From contig JAJEKV010000165.1 in the NCBI GenBank assembly GCA_021234155.1, positions 436,001-500,000 of the forward strand: a stretch of DNA of 64,000 nt, given 5' to 3'. The notes under the pieces are model-generated. The model had not been told where the DNA came from. It saw only the letters and a list, made by a program, of their open reading frames with translations, and ran no database searches. This stretch comes from Isoetes taiwanensis (taxonomy: Eukaryota; Streptophyta; Lycopodiopsida; Isoetales; Isoetaceae). Position numbers and translations under genes: made by a program. Numbering within the stretch: position 1 is the stretch's first letter; the number at the start of each line of letters is the position of its first letter. Shown in pieces: positions 33,459 through 46,360 of the stretch.

Positions 33459-34130
33459 TGAAGATCTTATCTTGGAATTTAAGGGGAATTAAGGGTCCCC
33501 TCAAAAGAAGACAAGCCATTGCTTAAATTAGACAATACAATGCAGACATCATTATGTTGCAGGAATTGAGGTTATTTGAATGCTCAAATCTGGCAGACTG
33601 GATTTCTCCAGGTAATTCTTCTATTTGGATTGAAGCTACAGGTACCTCAGGAGGTCTCTGCATCATTTGGAAAAACCTGAAGCATACCACACTATTCAAC
33701 AACCCTTGCAAATCTATCTTCTCCTCTGATGATAACAGATTTGGAATTTTAAATATTTATTCTTCAACTGACCCAAGAGACAGAGAAATTCTATGGCTGA
33801 ATATTGATAATTGGCTTCAAAATCAAGACATCTCAACTTGAATCTTGGGAGGAAATTTTAACAACACCCCTGCTTAGAATCTCAAATTAGGTAAGCATCT
33901 TAACTTGTCCTGCAGAAAATTAAGTAATGTATGGAGTTGGTGTGAGGAGAACTTCAGAATTAAAAAAGCTGATCCCTTTATTGAATATTTTTTAATGAAT
34001 GATGCTTTCTATAGCACTATTGTTTTTATCGTTTTATGGAGTATTTGGAAGCACAGAAACAGATGTCTGTATGGAAAGCACCCAATCTCCATCCCTTGGA
34101 TTAAGATTAATATCGTATATGATCTGTAAA
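33459..34130 (+). pseudogene. L1 ORF2: endonuclease start fused to C-terminus
   Basis: The endonuclease frame starts 'MKILSWNLRGI' and runs through TAA (33524-33526) into 'QYNADIIMLQELRLFE', 'GGLCIIWKN' and 'TGA ILGGNFNNTP' (33840 on). The next frame (33905-34129) is already the ORF2 tail 'WSIWKHRNRCLYG'. YxDD-type RT blocks are absent on all frames between them. Confidence 0.6.
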
Positions 34131-35496
34131 ATGCTGCTACTGCTCAAAAATTGCAAAATGAAGATAATCCCTTTGATGACAACACTATTGGCAATTTTTA
34201 TGGGAACTTTAATTTATTCAAATTGCATTTTTCACATACTAACAGCAATTTTGTTCATGATTCTGCTAGAGTATCTGGAGTTCTACATGGGGGATCTGGA
34301 CACTAGTTTTGACTATACAGAGGCAGTCAGATATTTGGATCAGATAAACACCCAAGTCAATGCCTTTGAGGATTTTTATTGGAAGTCCAAGATACCTGAC
34401 AGAATATTTCCTTAGCTTGAAGATTTTTCAGTCTCAGAAATTCAGTGGGCATATGAATTTTGTAGGAGTACATATCAAATGTACACCGTATTCTGGTTCC
34501 TGGAGACCACTAACATGCAGATGACAGAAAGGCGGTTTTTATTTTAAAGGGAATGCTACTATTACCATAGAGGAAAGGTAGATGCATTTGGAAACTTATT
34601 GCTCATAATGGCTACTTCTTGTGTCTGTGATCTGCTGGATTGCTTGGACTAGGGAAAGCATACCAACTTCAACTTGCAGCCTTCCTTCTCTGACCACTTT
34701 ACATTTCTTGACTCATAAAGACCAACCACATCTGTTTTTTTTCCCTTATCATAGTTTTCTTTCAGGTAATTGGCGACATTGTACTGTCACAGAGGTCTAC
34801 AAGGATTTTCAACTGCTCAGATATCAAGATCTACATTCCTAAGGCATAGTATGGAGACCCTATTCGGCTATTTTATCTCTGCTTAAACATTTGATACATT
34901 GTCTATTGACATTTTGGTCAACACTTATGTTGTTACATTTAAAACCTTCTATGCATAACTTTTTTGTATGCTTATTACCTATTCTTGATACTTTGATCTA
35001 TCTAATTGGTCAAATACCTGAATAGTATGTACTTTTCAATCTATAATTAATGGAAAAAATATCTCATTCCTTCAAACAAAGAAAAAAAAAAAAGTAAATA
35101 TGGGACACACTCACCTTCCAAACCTTACCTACACAATGGTTATGGACCCACGTTGCCTTAAAGCATGTTGGAAGAAAAAACGAGTCATTTGGCTCTCTAG
35201 ATAGAATGTGAGGAACAAAGGCACATCAAGTAAACGATAACTGGAACCACAATCACCTGAAGCAATAACTAGAAACATGCTTTCTAAGTAAACTTTAGGA
35301 TGCTAGGACTTTAGAACTGGTAAAGACAACACACTACAAAATCTAGATCAACAACGGTCCACAACGGTATCTGTTAGGGTGTTCGCCTATGAAAAAGCAT
35401 AGAATGATTGCATCCATTCGTGTACATGCAAATCACCTTATAGAGACCTCCAGATGGGCCTAGGAATAGCGGGAAAAGATTTGCCAATATTGCCAA

Positions 35497-35793
35497 TTGG
35501 AAGAAGTTAAAGGTGAGTACCACACTCTTCAGAATTGCCTAGCATTTGGGTCTATCACAATGCCATATGGCGGGTTAGTTGGACCTAACCAAAATCTAGA
35601 TGTGATGTTGCAGACGACTTCAGTGGAGGTACTAGCAACATATCTTCAGGAGGTACTGGACACGCGCAATCAGTTGTTGGAACAGGTACAAAAGTCCTTT
35701 CTCATGTGCAACCTAGGAGAGCCAAAATCGCAGTGCCCTATGCTATTCTTTTACAAGAAACAGGTTTTTGGCCTCTTCAACATTCTGCCATAA
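35497..35793 (+). other. Unrecognised ORF, possibly retrotransposon-derived
   Basis: 98 residues with 'LATYLQEVLDTRNQLLEQVQ', a helix loosely like the segment after the integrase core in gypsy elements. The resemblance is weak and no flanking pol motif supports it. Confidence 0.15.
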
Positions 35794-36330
35794 AGTGCCA
35801 TCTCCACTATATCAACAAGGTCCATCACGTGGATGATAGGTACTCTCTTCTTCTGCTTGTGATGGTTCAATCTCTTCAGCGTTTGAAACAATGTTGGAAA
35901 GAGCATTGTAACACATGGTTTGCCTGCTGGTCTATGTAACTGAAACACTGCATGATGCTTACTGGTTTTGATCCTGGGCTTTTGCAACAATATCTCAATG
36001 GTCTTTTTTCTCAATTTAGCAGTCTCCCATGGGTCCGTTACAGATAATGACCTGTTTTAACTTGGGCTAAGGCAGGTGAAGCCCATATCTTGTAGATCTT
36101 GGTGTGGTTCCTGATTTAACTTTGTCCAAAGGGACTACCAAAAACCATAAAATCAGTTTTATAGTAGGTAATAAAGTATAAAAGCTTTGTCTTAATGTGG
36201 AAATATCGAAGATTGACAATGACAAAAGAAAGAGGCCAATGGCCATAAATAAAAGTAATGTATTGGTGGTCTTCCCATGTAGCTTAAGGCAACGTAGAGA
36301 AATTCTTTTCAAAGAGGTATGTATCTTTGA

Positions 36331-36588
36331 CTAGCGAGCAGGATGCAGAGATATTGCTCTTATTTAAGGGTGGCATAATTGATGATCCTTCTGGTGGTGT
36401 TGGCACATTGGAGCGATAATACCTCTGCCAATGGATGCAATTGGATAGGAGTTGCCTACGAGTCTGGTAGAGTCATGAATTTGACACTACCAGGAATGCG
36501 TCTGGCCAGCTCTATTGCACTCATAGAAGTACTGGAGTTCTGCGAGGTTGACTTTTATAACAAATATAAAAGAACAAAATTCGGATAG
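36331..36588 (+). pseudogene. LRR receptor N-terminal (LRRNT) fragment
   Basis: 'SEQDAEILLLFKGGIIDDPS' is followed after a frame change by 'HWSDNTSANGCNWIGVAYES' and 'GRVMNLTLPGMRLASSI'. This is the conserved cap and first repeat of plant LRR receptor kinases, where LL-FK, W and CxWxGVxC are the landmarks. The second Cys of the cap is Tyr here (VAYES for VxCxS). It stops in the first repeat. The rest of the receptor is absent. Confidence 0.75.
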
Positions 36589-36869
36589 ACGGTAAGAACA
36601 ATGACAACCCCGAAATAGGAGCAATCGAAAATTTAAGTCCCATATCAAGTTTGAAGCAGTTTTGGTACAATGTGGGTATATACTAGCATATAACCAGAAT
36701 ATGCTAAAAACAATCTGCTAAAAACCCCAGATCACAAGGATTTACCCCCTCTAGGAGCAACCCTAAAATCCAAAAAGTTTCCACTTACCGAGAAAACCAA
36801 ATTTAAACAATAGGTGTTTTGGACACATATGAAGAGCAAAATTATCTAAAGCATGGTATTAGAAGAGGA

Positions 36870-37190
36870 TTACAAAAGCTAATCTCGCAAATCTGGTTGA
36901 GCTCTCATCATTTTGCAATAGAGATAGGGAGATGGCAGGATACTCCCGTAGTGATTATCTTTGCCCATGTTATATAGCTGACCCACATGTTGAGACTGAA
37001 TAGCACACACTTTTAGCATGTTCGACATATGAACATATACGAGAACACTTTGTTATACGCTATGATACATTACAGAGTCTATTGCATCATTCCCCCCCAT
37101 CACCTTGGAGCATATATAAGAGATGTATTGAAGGAGAGGGGCGACACTATAACTTTGTACGAACACATGAGCGTGCTCGAAGCTAATGGT
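36870..37190 (+). pseudogene. LINE ORF2 C-terminal finger fragment
   Basis: 'LSSHHFAIEIGRW' is followed by 'SRSDYLCPCYIADPHVETE' (TAG) 'HTLLACSTYEHIREHF'. The C-x2-C ... H-x4-C pattern with 'YE-IRE' matches the zf-RVT-like end of LINE ORF2 proteins. One in-frame TAG and a frame change break it. No tail or duplication was located. Confidence 0.55.
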
Positions 37191-37249
37191 GCTTTTGAGT
37201 AGCTCATCACTATTTGATCATTGTAATAGCTCTCATAGACCTTACATAG

Positions 37250-39050
37250 TAATAATATTATCATCTTATATATATTATTATGTATATATATTGCTTTGAT
37301 AGCAACCTTCCCCTTTTTAATTTTGGGAACCTATACCTTGATAGAGGCAAAAAACCTTTTTTTTATCTAGGAAATTAAAAAACTTTTTTTCCGGAACCAT
37401 TCAATATAACCCATATGTGAAGCATGCTGATTATTCATTCTAGTCTTAGATTAATGGTTCCCGAATCCAAGTGGAAAAAGCTGGTACCTGCCACCGTCAA
37501 GACAGAACACATGTTAGTACAGGTGCCAGCAAGTGGAAGACAGGTGTCAATGCTTTTTATAAAACCCCCCTTGCTATCGGTGTCGAGGAATCAAGGAAAA
37601 TCTAGACCTAGAACTAATCATATATGCTTCGTTTATCCATTATGAGCCACCCCATCTACTTATCAGCTCAATATGAGTTTAATGCATGTACACAGTCCAG
37701 ACCTAAATAAGCCTAAATTATAAAATTATAAAATTATGGACCAATAGAAATCTCAAAGATATTCAATACAGCTTATGACCATAAATTATGATCGTGAAAA
37801 CCATAGATCCATTAATTAATTCCCTAACCTGATTATCGTCAACATGCATCATAGGCTCCTCTCCATTTCCATATAGCTGGATTCACCGGTTTCCTCCACC
37901 ATTTTAACAAGTCCGATGCTCTAGTAAGATATGGCAGTCTCAGTTTAATACCTAACAACCTGCCATTATGCAAGCATCTAATATTTTTTACAGGATAGAG
38001 ATAGACCAAGCTAATTATAGAATCTAGAAAGCAATAAATTTATCTCCAAATACCTTGCAACAAGCAGTGTATGGTACGGATTTAGGCTTTAAAATATAGA
38101 GATGCTTTTTATTGCTTCTCAGTCTACAGTATCCAATGTATAATCTGTCAGAATATTTCAGCCATATTTAGAGATAGAACATGCACAAATGGTCTGTTTC
38201 TACCTTGAATAGACTGTACAGATGTTCAAAGCCTGGAAAAATCTTTTATGTAGCAGTATACTTTATATGGCCCATGCTATCAGAAGCCTTATATCTCAGA
38301 TGCTTGGTTGCCAGCTTAAAACTTAATCATGTCTTCTTCCTTCAAAGAAATATTAGTATTAATCTGCTGAGACATCTAAATAATTCACAGATAGATAATG
38401 AAAAATATCTACCTCAGAATGTTTCTGCAGAAATTAATGCTTGGAAGAAATTCTACAGGGCGTCGATTATCCCATGTAAGCTGACCATTCTGGAAATCCC
38501 ATCAGAGCATAAGGTTCTACCTTTAAGCTAAAGCCAACTCTAACAGCAAAATAAACACAATTGGAGGAGAGAACCCGTACCTGCAGCCAATCATGCAAAC
38601 GTTAGCAGTAATCCCAGTAATCATGCAAGGGCCAAAAGGTACATTGGGTCTCTCAGTTTATCACTGATCACCAATTGTATCCTTTTTCCCTGAGTTAGCT
38701 TAAACAAGAAAGAGAGATGGAAATATAAGTCCAGAGATAAAATTTAAAAGCAGCAGTACGCCGCAAATCTATCCAACCTATTTGTTTTATGCACTCTATG
38801 TGCAAACGAGGTGTAACAATTTCATACTGTAATCAAATTCATGGACACCAATTCAAAGTGTAATCATCATATTAAACCTTAAGAGCCTAGAGCGTATAAT
38901 CTTAAATCCATAAAAGGATGCACATATTTCAATTATTGAAGCAAATAGACTGCAATAACCTTTTGTAGCATTCCTCTTGTGTTTTGAAACTCCCATATCC
39001 ACATAATAATAATAAAGCTCAGAGTCCATTCGAATATTTGCAGGACCTGA
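37250..39050. other. No gene recognised
   Basis: AT-rich, with short ORFs (for example 38181-38531, 116 residues) that show no family motif. A few TATATA and TAAAATTA runs occur near 37260-37300 and 37710-37740. Confidence 0.45.
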
Positions 39051-39057
39051 TTTTAAC

Positions 39058-39065
39058 ATTGCAAA
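39058..39065. repeat. Candidate left target-site duplication (ATTGCAAA)
   Basis: Matches 39675-39682, directly after the poly(A) tail. Only 8 bp, so tentative. Confidence 0.4.
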
Positions 39066-39675
39066 ACGGTGGTGCACCGCTGTATCATGCCCTTGTGAGT
39101 CAGTTTAGGCCGGGTATGAGCCCTCTCTGCCCTTGTTGTGGCCTTCATCGTGAGACTGTGGAGCATTGTCTGGTTTTATGCCCTCACTTGCAGGCTGCCT
39201 GGGATTGGGTTAGGGCTCTGTTTCAGGTGAGATTGACTAGTCAACAGTTGCTGCTTCATGTGTATCCTGGTGCTTGGCCGCTCTTGCGGCAGCAAGCCTT
39301 GCATCTGTGCATGGCTTGGTTGGTGTGGCTGATTTGGAAGCGGCGGCGATTGTGGATCTTTCAGGGGATTCAGCAGCCTGCAGCCTCTCTGATTCCTCGA
39401 CTCAGGTACAAGCTATTTCAAAGTTTTCTGGTGTTCCCGGGATTAGTAGAGCGGAAGTTTGCCATTTGGCGAGACTTCTTGGGTGTTGTAGATGGTGATG
39501 GTCGGTTTGTACAGCAGTAGAGTTGCAGTTTTTCTGTGAGTTTGTTGTGGAGTGTCGAGGTGCCGCTGTCTCTTTGGGGCAGTTCTCCTTCCTCCTCACT
39601 TGCTTTGTAACATTACCATTCTTTTATTATATTGATGACACAGTTCTTCCAAAAAAAAAAAAAAAAAAAAAAAAA
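39066..39675 (+). mobile_element. 5'-truncated LINE with ORF2 finger and poly(A)
   Basis: 'GMSPLCPCCGLHRETVEHCL' followed by 'VLCPHLQAAWDW' gives the zf-RVT-type C-x2-C...H-x4-C, then 'YPGAWPLLRQQALHLCMAWL' and 'WLIWKRRRLWIFQG'. It matches the truncated copy at 5511-5898 ('YPDAWPKQRKRAFHLACGWL'), so both come from one LINE family. The frame is open to TAG at 39518. A 3' UTR and an A25 tail (about 39651-39675) follow. An 8-bp repeat may mark the ends. Confidence 0.7.
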
Positions 39676-39682
39676 TTGCAAA

Positions 39683-40870
39683 CGTATTTTCAATTGTAGA
39701 TAAAGCTTTTTTCTGATAATCATATGGTATCGAAGTAATTTTGATAAGAAAAGCTTACTTGGGCTTTTCTGAATTACAATCATGCAAATGACAAGCGTTA
39801 TTTTGATAGAAGGCCAAAAGAGCCTTTCAAGATTCGAGATGCTAGTATTCTGATATAAGCACATCATATTCACTAAAAAATCATAAGCAAATTGTATTAC
39901 TCATAGATAGTGTCTGAAACCTGAATGAGAATATTAGATCTGCCATGCATCCTAGCGTTCCAGTCCAGGCCCATTACATTATTGAATATCATGTGTAAAG
40001 ATGTAGGCCTCCTATAGAGCCTAATCGAACCCTTCCCTGCTAGTTATTTGCAATGAAGCATAAATGAGCAAAAGCGTATCCTATGAAGTTTCAATATTAT
40101 AATGTTGGAAATGCAGTCATGGCATCGTCTCTTCTTTTTACAAAGGACAACATGCATTTTATCATTTGTCTTGCCAAATTCCATATTTGTAGCAGATGGA
40201 CTCCAGAGCATATTGCCCACAAGGCCTAGCTATAACGATCCTGGCAAGGCCATATGGTATTATTATATTCAACATTCAGCAGTTATATTGTATATTTTAG
40301 CTATATCATCTCACACAGATCATTTCTGGCTATAAATCCAGCATTATATCATAAGAAAATTCGACAGTGTATTTCTAGCAGTTAGGCCTAACAGCAAGGC
40401 CGACATCTCCAAATTATGAAGCATGTTCCATGGCCACAATGGTGCCAGATCTGTGCAAATCCGACCATATGTTTCCGGTAAAAGCTCATCTATTTTTCCA
40501 GAATAAAACTCATCTATCTGATCTTATGCAGTCAAGTGCAAATCCAGAACTCTGCCATATCAGGTATGCCCAATAGATCCGAAAGTCATATTATCTATAT
40601 TTGGTGCTACCAAATCTTATGTAGTCAGGTGCTAATCTGGATACTGAGAGCCATTTCCGGCCTCCCAGAAAAATCGGCCCAAACATGTTGACGCCAGAGC
40701 TCTTTGTCCAGTGATCATAGGGTCTTCATGCCCTAAATTCATGACCATATTCATGACCTAAATTCATGACCCTATTCAGATAGATAGGCGGCGAGTTTAG
40801 GCCTTTCTAGGCTTATTGCGCCATATTTGCATCGTAGAGCAAAGCCCTAGCATAAAACCTAGACCATGAC
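39683..40870. other. No gene recognised
   Basis: AT-rich spacer with only short ORFs of no recognisable family. Confidence 0.45.
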
Positions 40871-40880
40871 ATTGTTTTTT

Positions 40881-40905
40881 GGGTTGCCCCTAGGGGGGCA
40901 AACCC
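40881..40905. repeat. Hairpin repeat, copy 1
   Basis: GGGTTGCCCC-TAG-type loop-GGGGCAAACCC, preceded by a T run, is identical over about 30 bases to 45614-45638. Flanks differ, so it is a small dispersed hairpin, perhaps a MITE end. Confidence 0.65.
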
Positions 40906-41099
40906 TCGTTTATGTGGGTATGTGGGCATATTCAAGTATATGCTGGCATATACCTAGCATATGCTGATGACTGTTAAAAAAGTTGGCTGCTGCCTGTAAA
41001 TGGTCGGTCATCCAGCCCCATTATCAGCCTGCTACACAAACGCTATCCGCCGGACTTGGCTATGGCTTCTGCACCTCGGATTCTGCCCTCCCTTCCGCG

Positions 41100-41170
41100 C
41101 CGAAGGATCGTTGAAGCTTAAGGCCGGATTTGAAGCTGAAGGCATCTTTGAAGCTGAAGGCCGGAATGCA
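41100..41170. repeat. Short in-frame repeats of GAAGCTGAAGGC
   Basis: Three diverged copies of a TTGAAGCTGAAGGC unit lie within a short open frame (41000-41254). The product is not recognised. Confidence 0.5.
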
Positions 41171-41280
41171 CAAAAAAAAAGCAGGGTTTTTCTATCAGCT
41201 TTCAAGCCATTCTCTTTCGATTTTCTTTCAGGCTATCTAGGTAATAATATTTGAACTACGAGTCTTCGTGGCTTCACGGC

Positions 41281-41348
41281 AACATAATCTTAAGATAGGA
41301 TTTTCAGGCACGACAACATAATCTTAAGATAGGATTTTCAGGTTATAT
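41281..41348. repeat. 34-bp tandem duplication
   Basis: AACATAATCTTAAGATAGGA begins at 41281 and 41315; both copies are nearly identical. Confidence 0.85.
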
Positions 41349-41990
41349 TTTCCTGCACAATGGTTCGATTGAAATGGGCTATTCCATTTTCAAGTTTTGG
41401 CTTCATTTTGTTCTGGATTCTAGCAGAGTATGGTTCAATTCCAAGTGTTCTACAAATGTAAATGGTCGAAATGATTCCGGCATGCACAATATATGCACAA
41501 TAACGGCTTCATTCCCTGTACAATGGATTTTTTGCAGAGCCAAATCTGGCCTTAATTCCATAAACGGCCGCCTGTCTGGTATCTCCATTTTAAGTTTGCT
41601 GGATGGAGAGTTTCGTGAGCGCAAATGTGCTCGAGCCTATGGCAGTTGATTGATTGGCTTCGTCAGCCACAAAGACATGGCTTGGTCGGCTACATAAACT
41701 GAATTTCCCAGTGCATTTGTTGCCCTGGCCGAACTAGCTGTGTGGTTCTGGATCTTGCTTGATGCTTTCCCTGTAGCTCTGTTGTATTAGGTCAGATAGG
41801 TCGATCAACATATAATCACTGGTTCAAATGACAGGCTGATTCAAATGACGATTCTGTTGGCAGAGCTTTTTTGTTGCCATACACGATTTATTTCTTAAGG
41901 CTTGTTCTATGTTTTTGCTTTTTCCTTTATTAATTGCTGCTTTTAACTGTATATGCACAGGAATGATGTGGATTGGGACGACGGAACTCT

Positions 41991-42168
41991 TAATGGATCG
42001 ATGTTGGCATTTGAGATGATGCTGCATCTGAGAATAATAGACCTGGAGTCTGTTATTTCCTATGCGAAGCCCCAACACTTAATGGATCGGTGTTGGCATT
42101 TAAGATGATGCTGCATTTGAGAATAATAGACCTGGAATCTGTTATTTCCTATGAGAAGCCCCTTTTTC
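41991..42168. repeat. 89-bp tandem duplication
   Basis: TAATGGATCG.TGTTGGCATT begins at 41991 and 42080. The copies differ at a handful of sites, some changing codons and some not. Confidence 0.85.
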
Positions 42169-42269
42169 AAGGTACAGACCTGTGGCATCTGTCTTCTCAA
42201 CTTGAAATAAAATTGGAACATTTGCATTGTTCTGTATCCAATTATAGTTGAGTATGCATCCATTTGCCT

Positions 42270-45200
42270 ACATCACAATTGGAATTTTTATAAGGTCTTT
42301 GAAGAGCCATTTGCCATGTTCTGTTTTTGCATATATTGGAAGCCTTGATTTTGTTTCGGCTTCCACCAGGTGCTCAACACTTTCAATGCAAATCCAGCAT
42401 GCAGATCCAACAAAAACTCAATCAATGATCCATGCAAGAGAGGTATTTAGCAGGATATATTACAGTGAATTCTTTGTAGATAATAATGGAATATGGTGTT
42501 AACCCTAGCATTCTTCCTAGATCTTTTTCTATACATGGGTTACAACAGGGAGTATATGAAGAAAGGAGAGCATTGTTATTTCGCATAGCAAGGCAATTAA
42601 TATCCGCCTGATCGCTCCACAAGCCCAAGATCGTCCTGAGTTTTTCAAAGTTTTTTGCAACATAATCTAGACTTTGTGTTTTCGGGCATGTAAGTTCAAA
42701 TCTATTGTTGAGGCTGTTCAGAGCTCTTGCAGAAGTTATATCTTCTATTCTCTTTTTTTTTTTTTGCGTGTCCGGGAAGGTCTTTGGATATTTCTCGAGT
42801 TGTGATATTGCTCAAACTACATTTGCAAAATGAGATAAATGGATAATTCTTTGCCTTCTAGACTATATGCTGGGCGTTTACATGCTTCCTTGCTCTGGAG
42901 TACTGTTTGGTCTCTGCGTATTTTTTACCATATTCTAACAACAGGCATGGACAATACATTTTTTGATTTGTATTTATCTGCTTTCGATTTTGCTGTAGGC
43001 TTGATCTGTACGCTTCAATCAGGACCTCCATCGCTGGTGAATTGCCAATCAGAAAAACAAAGACGAAAATCCAAGACATCTTCCCAATCTGACAAGTGAG
43101 CCTCCACTTGCATGCATTTGAACATCTGAGTAGTTAGTTTTCGATCACGCCCATAATTTCTGTGGATTGTTGTTAGCTGAAGATGGGTAACCAAAGCAAT
43201 CATGATATAGGTGCAAAGCTTTTCTGGAGTATATGCAAGTAGAAGTTTATCGTCTAATTTTCTACTTGGTAATATACCCTGATGTGAATTTAATGGCCGT
43301 AAGATATACTCACCATTATTGGGATATATTTCTGAACCAGAGGCCAAAAATGCTGCCACTGGTACTGATGATCATATGACTGTAACAGGGCCCGAAAATG
43401 CCAAGTCTGAGGATCACAAGTTGAACGAAACCAGTACTGGTGATGAGATGCCTATAACAGCAGGATAAGGTAATAATTTTGATAAAGTAGGAGAAGAGGG
43501 ATTTATAAACGGAGGATTATGATAAACCTGGAGGCATTTTTCCAGTTCTGAAGTAGTCTGGTGGCTTTTCTATATGCTTTCTTAACTGCTTCGAGGTTAA
43601 CAAGATGAAGATGATTCAAAGGGATACCCTTAATTCTGACAAAATTTCTTTGCCATGCTAAAATATGTTCTGTAGAAGTTCTACATCCTTCTACGCCTTT
43701 CTTATTTTCAGGAAAAATACATAGTTTTAATATTCTTTCCCAGAGTTATGAGGGTTTACGACTGCTCCTGAGTGTTTAATTTGTTCCAAGCATCCTGCAA
43801 AATGCAACATGTAGGAAATCCAGAATTCAAGCATAGGTTTAGTCTGAGTTATTTGCAAGGTTGCAGAATATGAGATGGTCCAAGCCAAACAACAATTTAG
43901 ACAATAATTTCAACTGGATCTTTACTGTTGATCACATAAAGTAAAGTTATCCCCAGGCCATGAAGGCATTTCAGAGGAACACGCTTTAGTACAGTTGCCG
44001 TGATTCACGTACAGATTATTTACTGTAAGCTTCAAGGTAAGCACAGATTAAAGTGCCATTTGTGTCATTTCTACATGCTGTGAATGAAATTTTCATCTCT
44101 GTTGCTCTGGACCACTTTTTGTTTTGTTCCTGGAAAAACATCTTTGTTGATTCAGCTTTAAATTTTTTTGTCTTCTGCCAGGTGGAGTAGCAATACCGTT
44201 TACTAAAATATTTATATCCTAACTCTGTTGCTAAATAGTTCTGTTATCAAGGCAGCTGTCTAATGACATCGATTCCAGGAAGCAAAAGAGACTTCCGTGG
44301 AGAGTTTGACCTTCACTGGTCATGTCATTTGTTACTTTTGTTGCTATCAATGAAGGAGGTGATTTCCTCTTCATAGGAATATTTCTCTGGTTAAAGTCTT
44401 GCCTTTATGTTTATTCAACAAAATTATGTTGCCCCATTGACCCATGAGGTGACAGGTTTAATATTTGGTTATTGTAGTGCTGATAATGCTTCTGCTTGCT
44501 ACCTTATAGGTTTTGCATCTTTAGAAGCCCGAACCATAAACAGAATTGTCATCTTGGAAGCTCTAGAATTTTATGCAGATATAAACTTTTGTCTCTTTTA
44601 AAGTACAATGTGTTATATTTCAGTTTTTATGCCTTGAAAGGCATGTATACTTACTTTCTGCGAGCATATACGCATCTCCTGAAAATGTCTGATTAGTAAT
44701 TGATGCCAACATCGGTGTAAATGTCGGTGTCGGGGAGCACGCATGAACTTCTATTCCCATAAATGGGTTGGTGTAAAAGCATGGGTTGGTCAAAGTTTTA
44801 CATGGTTGTGTTCTCCATGCATTTGTTGTGCCATTTGTTATGCCAGGATCGGATGTTTGAAGAAGCATTTTGTTGTTGTTTTTTTTTTTCATGTGGTATA
44901 ATGATATGTTTTCTGTACTCAACAAAAGACCTTACTAACGATTAGACCAATATGTTTAAACAATAATATCATGTGTATACCAACATGTAGTGTCCAATGC
45001 AGTCTCGAATAACATCTCTGAAGAATAAAAGGGAAGCATGGACTGGAAATGGCAGTAAAAAATTGCGGAAATTGAAGGTTTTGCACAACAGAAATAGGGG
45101 AAAAAAGTAGAGACAGCAGTTGTACAATTCTAATCGTTTATTGCGACATTTGTCTTGTTGCACAACCAAAAGTGGAAAGTTGCATGATGAGGACCATATC
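42270..45200. other. No gene recognised
   Basis: Short ORFs only. 44407-44601 is open but unlike any family I know. Confidence 0.4.
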
Positions 45201-45230
45201 TATAGCATGCAATTGCAACAAAAAACACAA

Positions 45231-45309
45231 GGAATATAGCAATTTAACAAATACATTGGGTCTATAAAACACATGGAATATAGCAATTTAACAAATACAT
45301 TGGGTCTAT
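45231..45309. repeat. 44-bp tandem duplication
   Basis: GGAATATAGCAATTTAACAA begins at 45231 and 45275, followed in both by ATACATTGGGTCTATA. The match is essentially perfect, so it is young. Confidence 0.9.
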
Positions 45310-45613
45310 ATTATTGCTTGCATGAAAAGAATATTAAAGTGTTGCTATATAGAAACAATGGGGTAATTCAAGTCAAATGTCCTACAACATGTCGAAAGTT
45401 TTACTGGACATAGTGTATATAAGAAGTTTCAATGAACATGATTGTTTATAAAATCAAATGGATCCATTTAAGGAGTCAATACTTTACAACATAAATTCCA
45501 TAAAACAATGGGGTAATTCTAGTTAAATTTACTAGAACATTTAAAAAGTTTCAATACATTGACTCGAAGAATTTGGAGCAATCTAAACATTATGAACATT
45601 TCTTATAGTTTTT

Positions 45614-45638
45614 GGGTTGCCCCTAGGGGGGCAAACCC
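45614..45638. repeat. Hairpin repeat, copy 2
   Basis: Same hairpin as 40881-40905, including the preceding T-rich bases. Confidence 0.65.
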
Positions 45639-46360
45639 ACCATGTTGTAATACTGATTTACAATCCTTACAGCAGTGTTCTCAATGCCACGATTTGAAAA
45701 GTAAATATAATTCGAGCAATGGCTTATTAGGTGTCTACCTACATGTATATATCATATTATGTATCATGTATAATACCAACTAATCTTGCTAATAAACAAC
45801 AGCACAAGCAAATTAATATCGAGCATTGAACAACATTGTCCTAGATTGGTAATCACATTTCCTCTATTCATAAACAAAAGAAAACAAAACAACAACAAAC
45901 AAACTCACCCGTTCAGGCTATAAATAAGGCCCGACACACGAAACTCACCCGTTCAGGCTATAAATAAGGCCAGACACGAGAAAGGACAAAAAATAAAAAA
46001 TATGAAAACAAAACGGCCAAATGAGAAACATGAAAACACACTTTTGTGCTACCAGAGGGCAACCCTTCGTGCACTTTTGTGTGCGAGTTGAGCACATGTT
46101 TATCCCTTCCTTATACCCTCTAGGGCATAATCTCATCTCCCTTAATCTCAGCTATGCAACTCTTGACGATTTGGAGATTTTTGCCCTTCTTTCTTTACCG
46201 CTCAGCTCATCCAAACAGGTGACTATAATGCTACCTAGCTATGGACGCCAGAAAGCTCCCTTTTATTCATCCAGATATGGATTCTTTCGCTTTCTTGATA
46301 TGTTTTATCTGTCTATGAACTCTAAAGTCTATAATCTATGGAGCAGATTACCAGATTTGC

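Larger units (their letters stand above)
30782..35093 (+). mobile_element. Plant L1-type LINE lacking reverse transcriptase
   Basis: Order: ORF1 beginning MASSENSKKGK (30782), a DUF4283-like region with zinc-knuckle-like 'FCRKCNSRHFSCTNC' (31369-32097), a long linker frame (32201-33526), an endonuclease start 'MKILSWNLRG' (33459), then directly the ORF2 C-terminus 'LWSIWKHRNRCLYGKH' (about 34040) and a poly(A)-like tail (35080-35093). The RT and connecting region, about 2 kb, is deleted. Many stops show it is old. Confidence 0.6.

Noticed and set aside
35497-35939. Gypsy integrase tail
   Set aside because: Only a helix-like resemblance. No HHCC, DDE or chromodomain is nearby.
44407-44601. 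LRR-receptor fragment related to 36331-36588
   Set aside because: The similarity is limited to a few residues (LEF..DINF versus LEF..VDF) and no LRR pattern is present.
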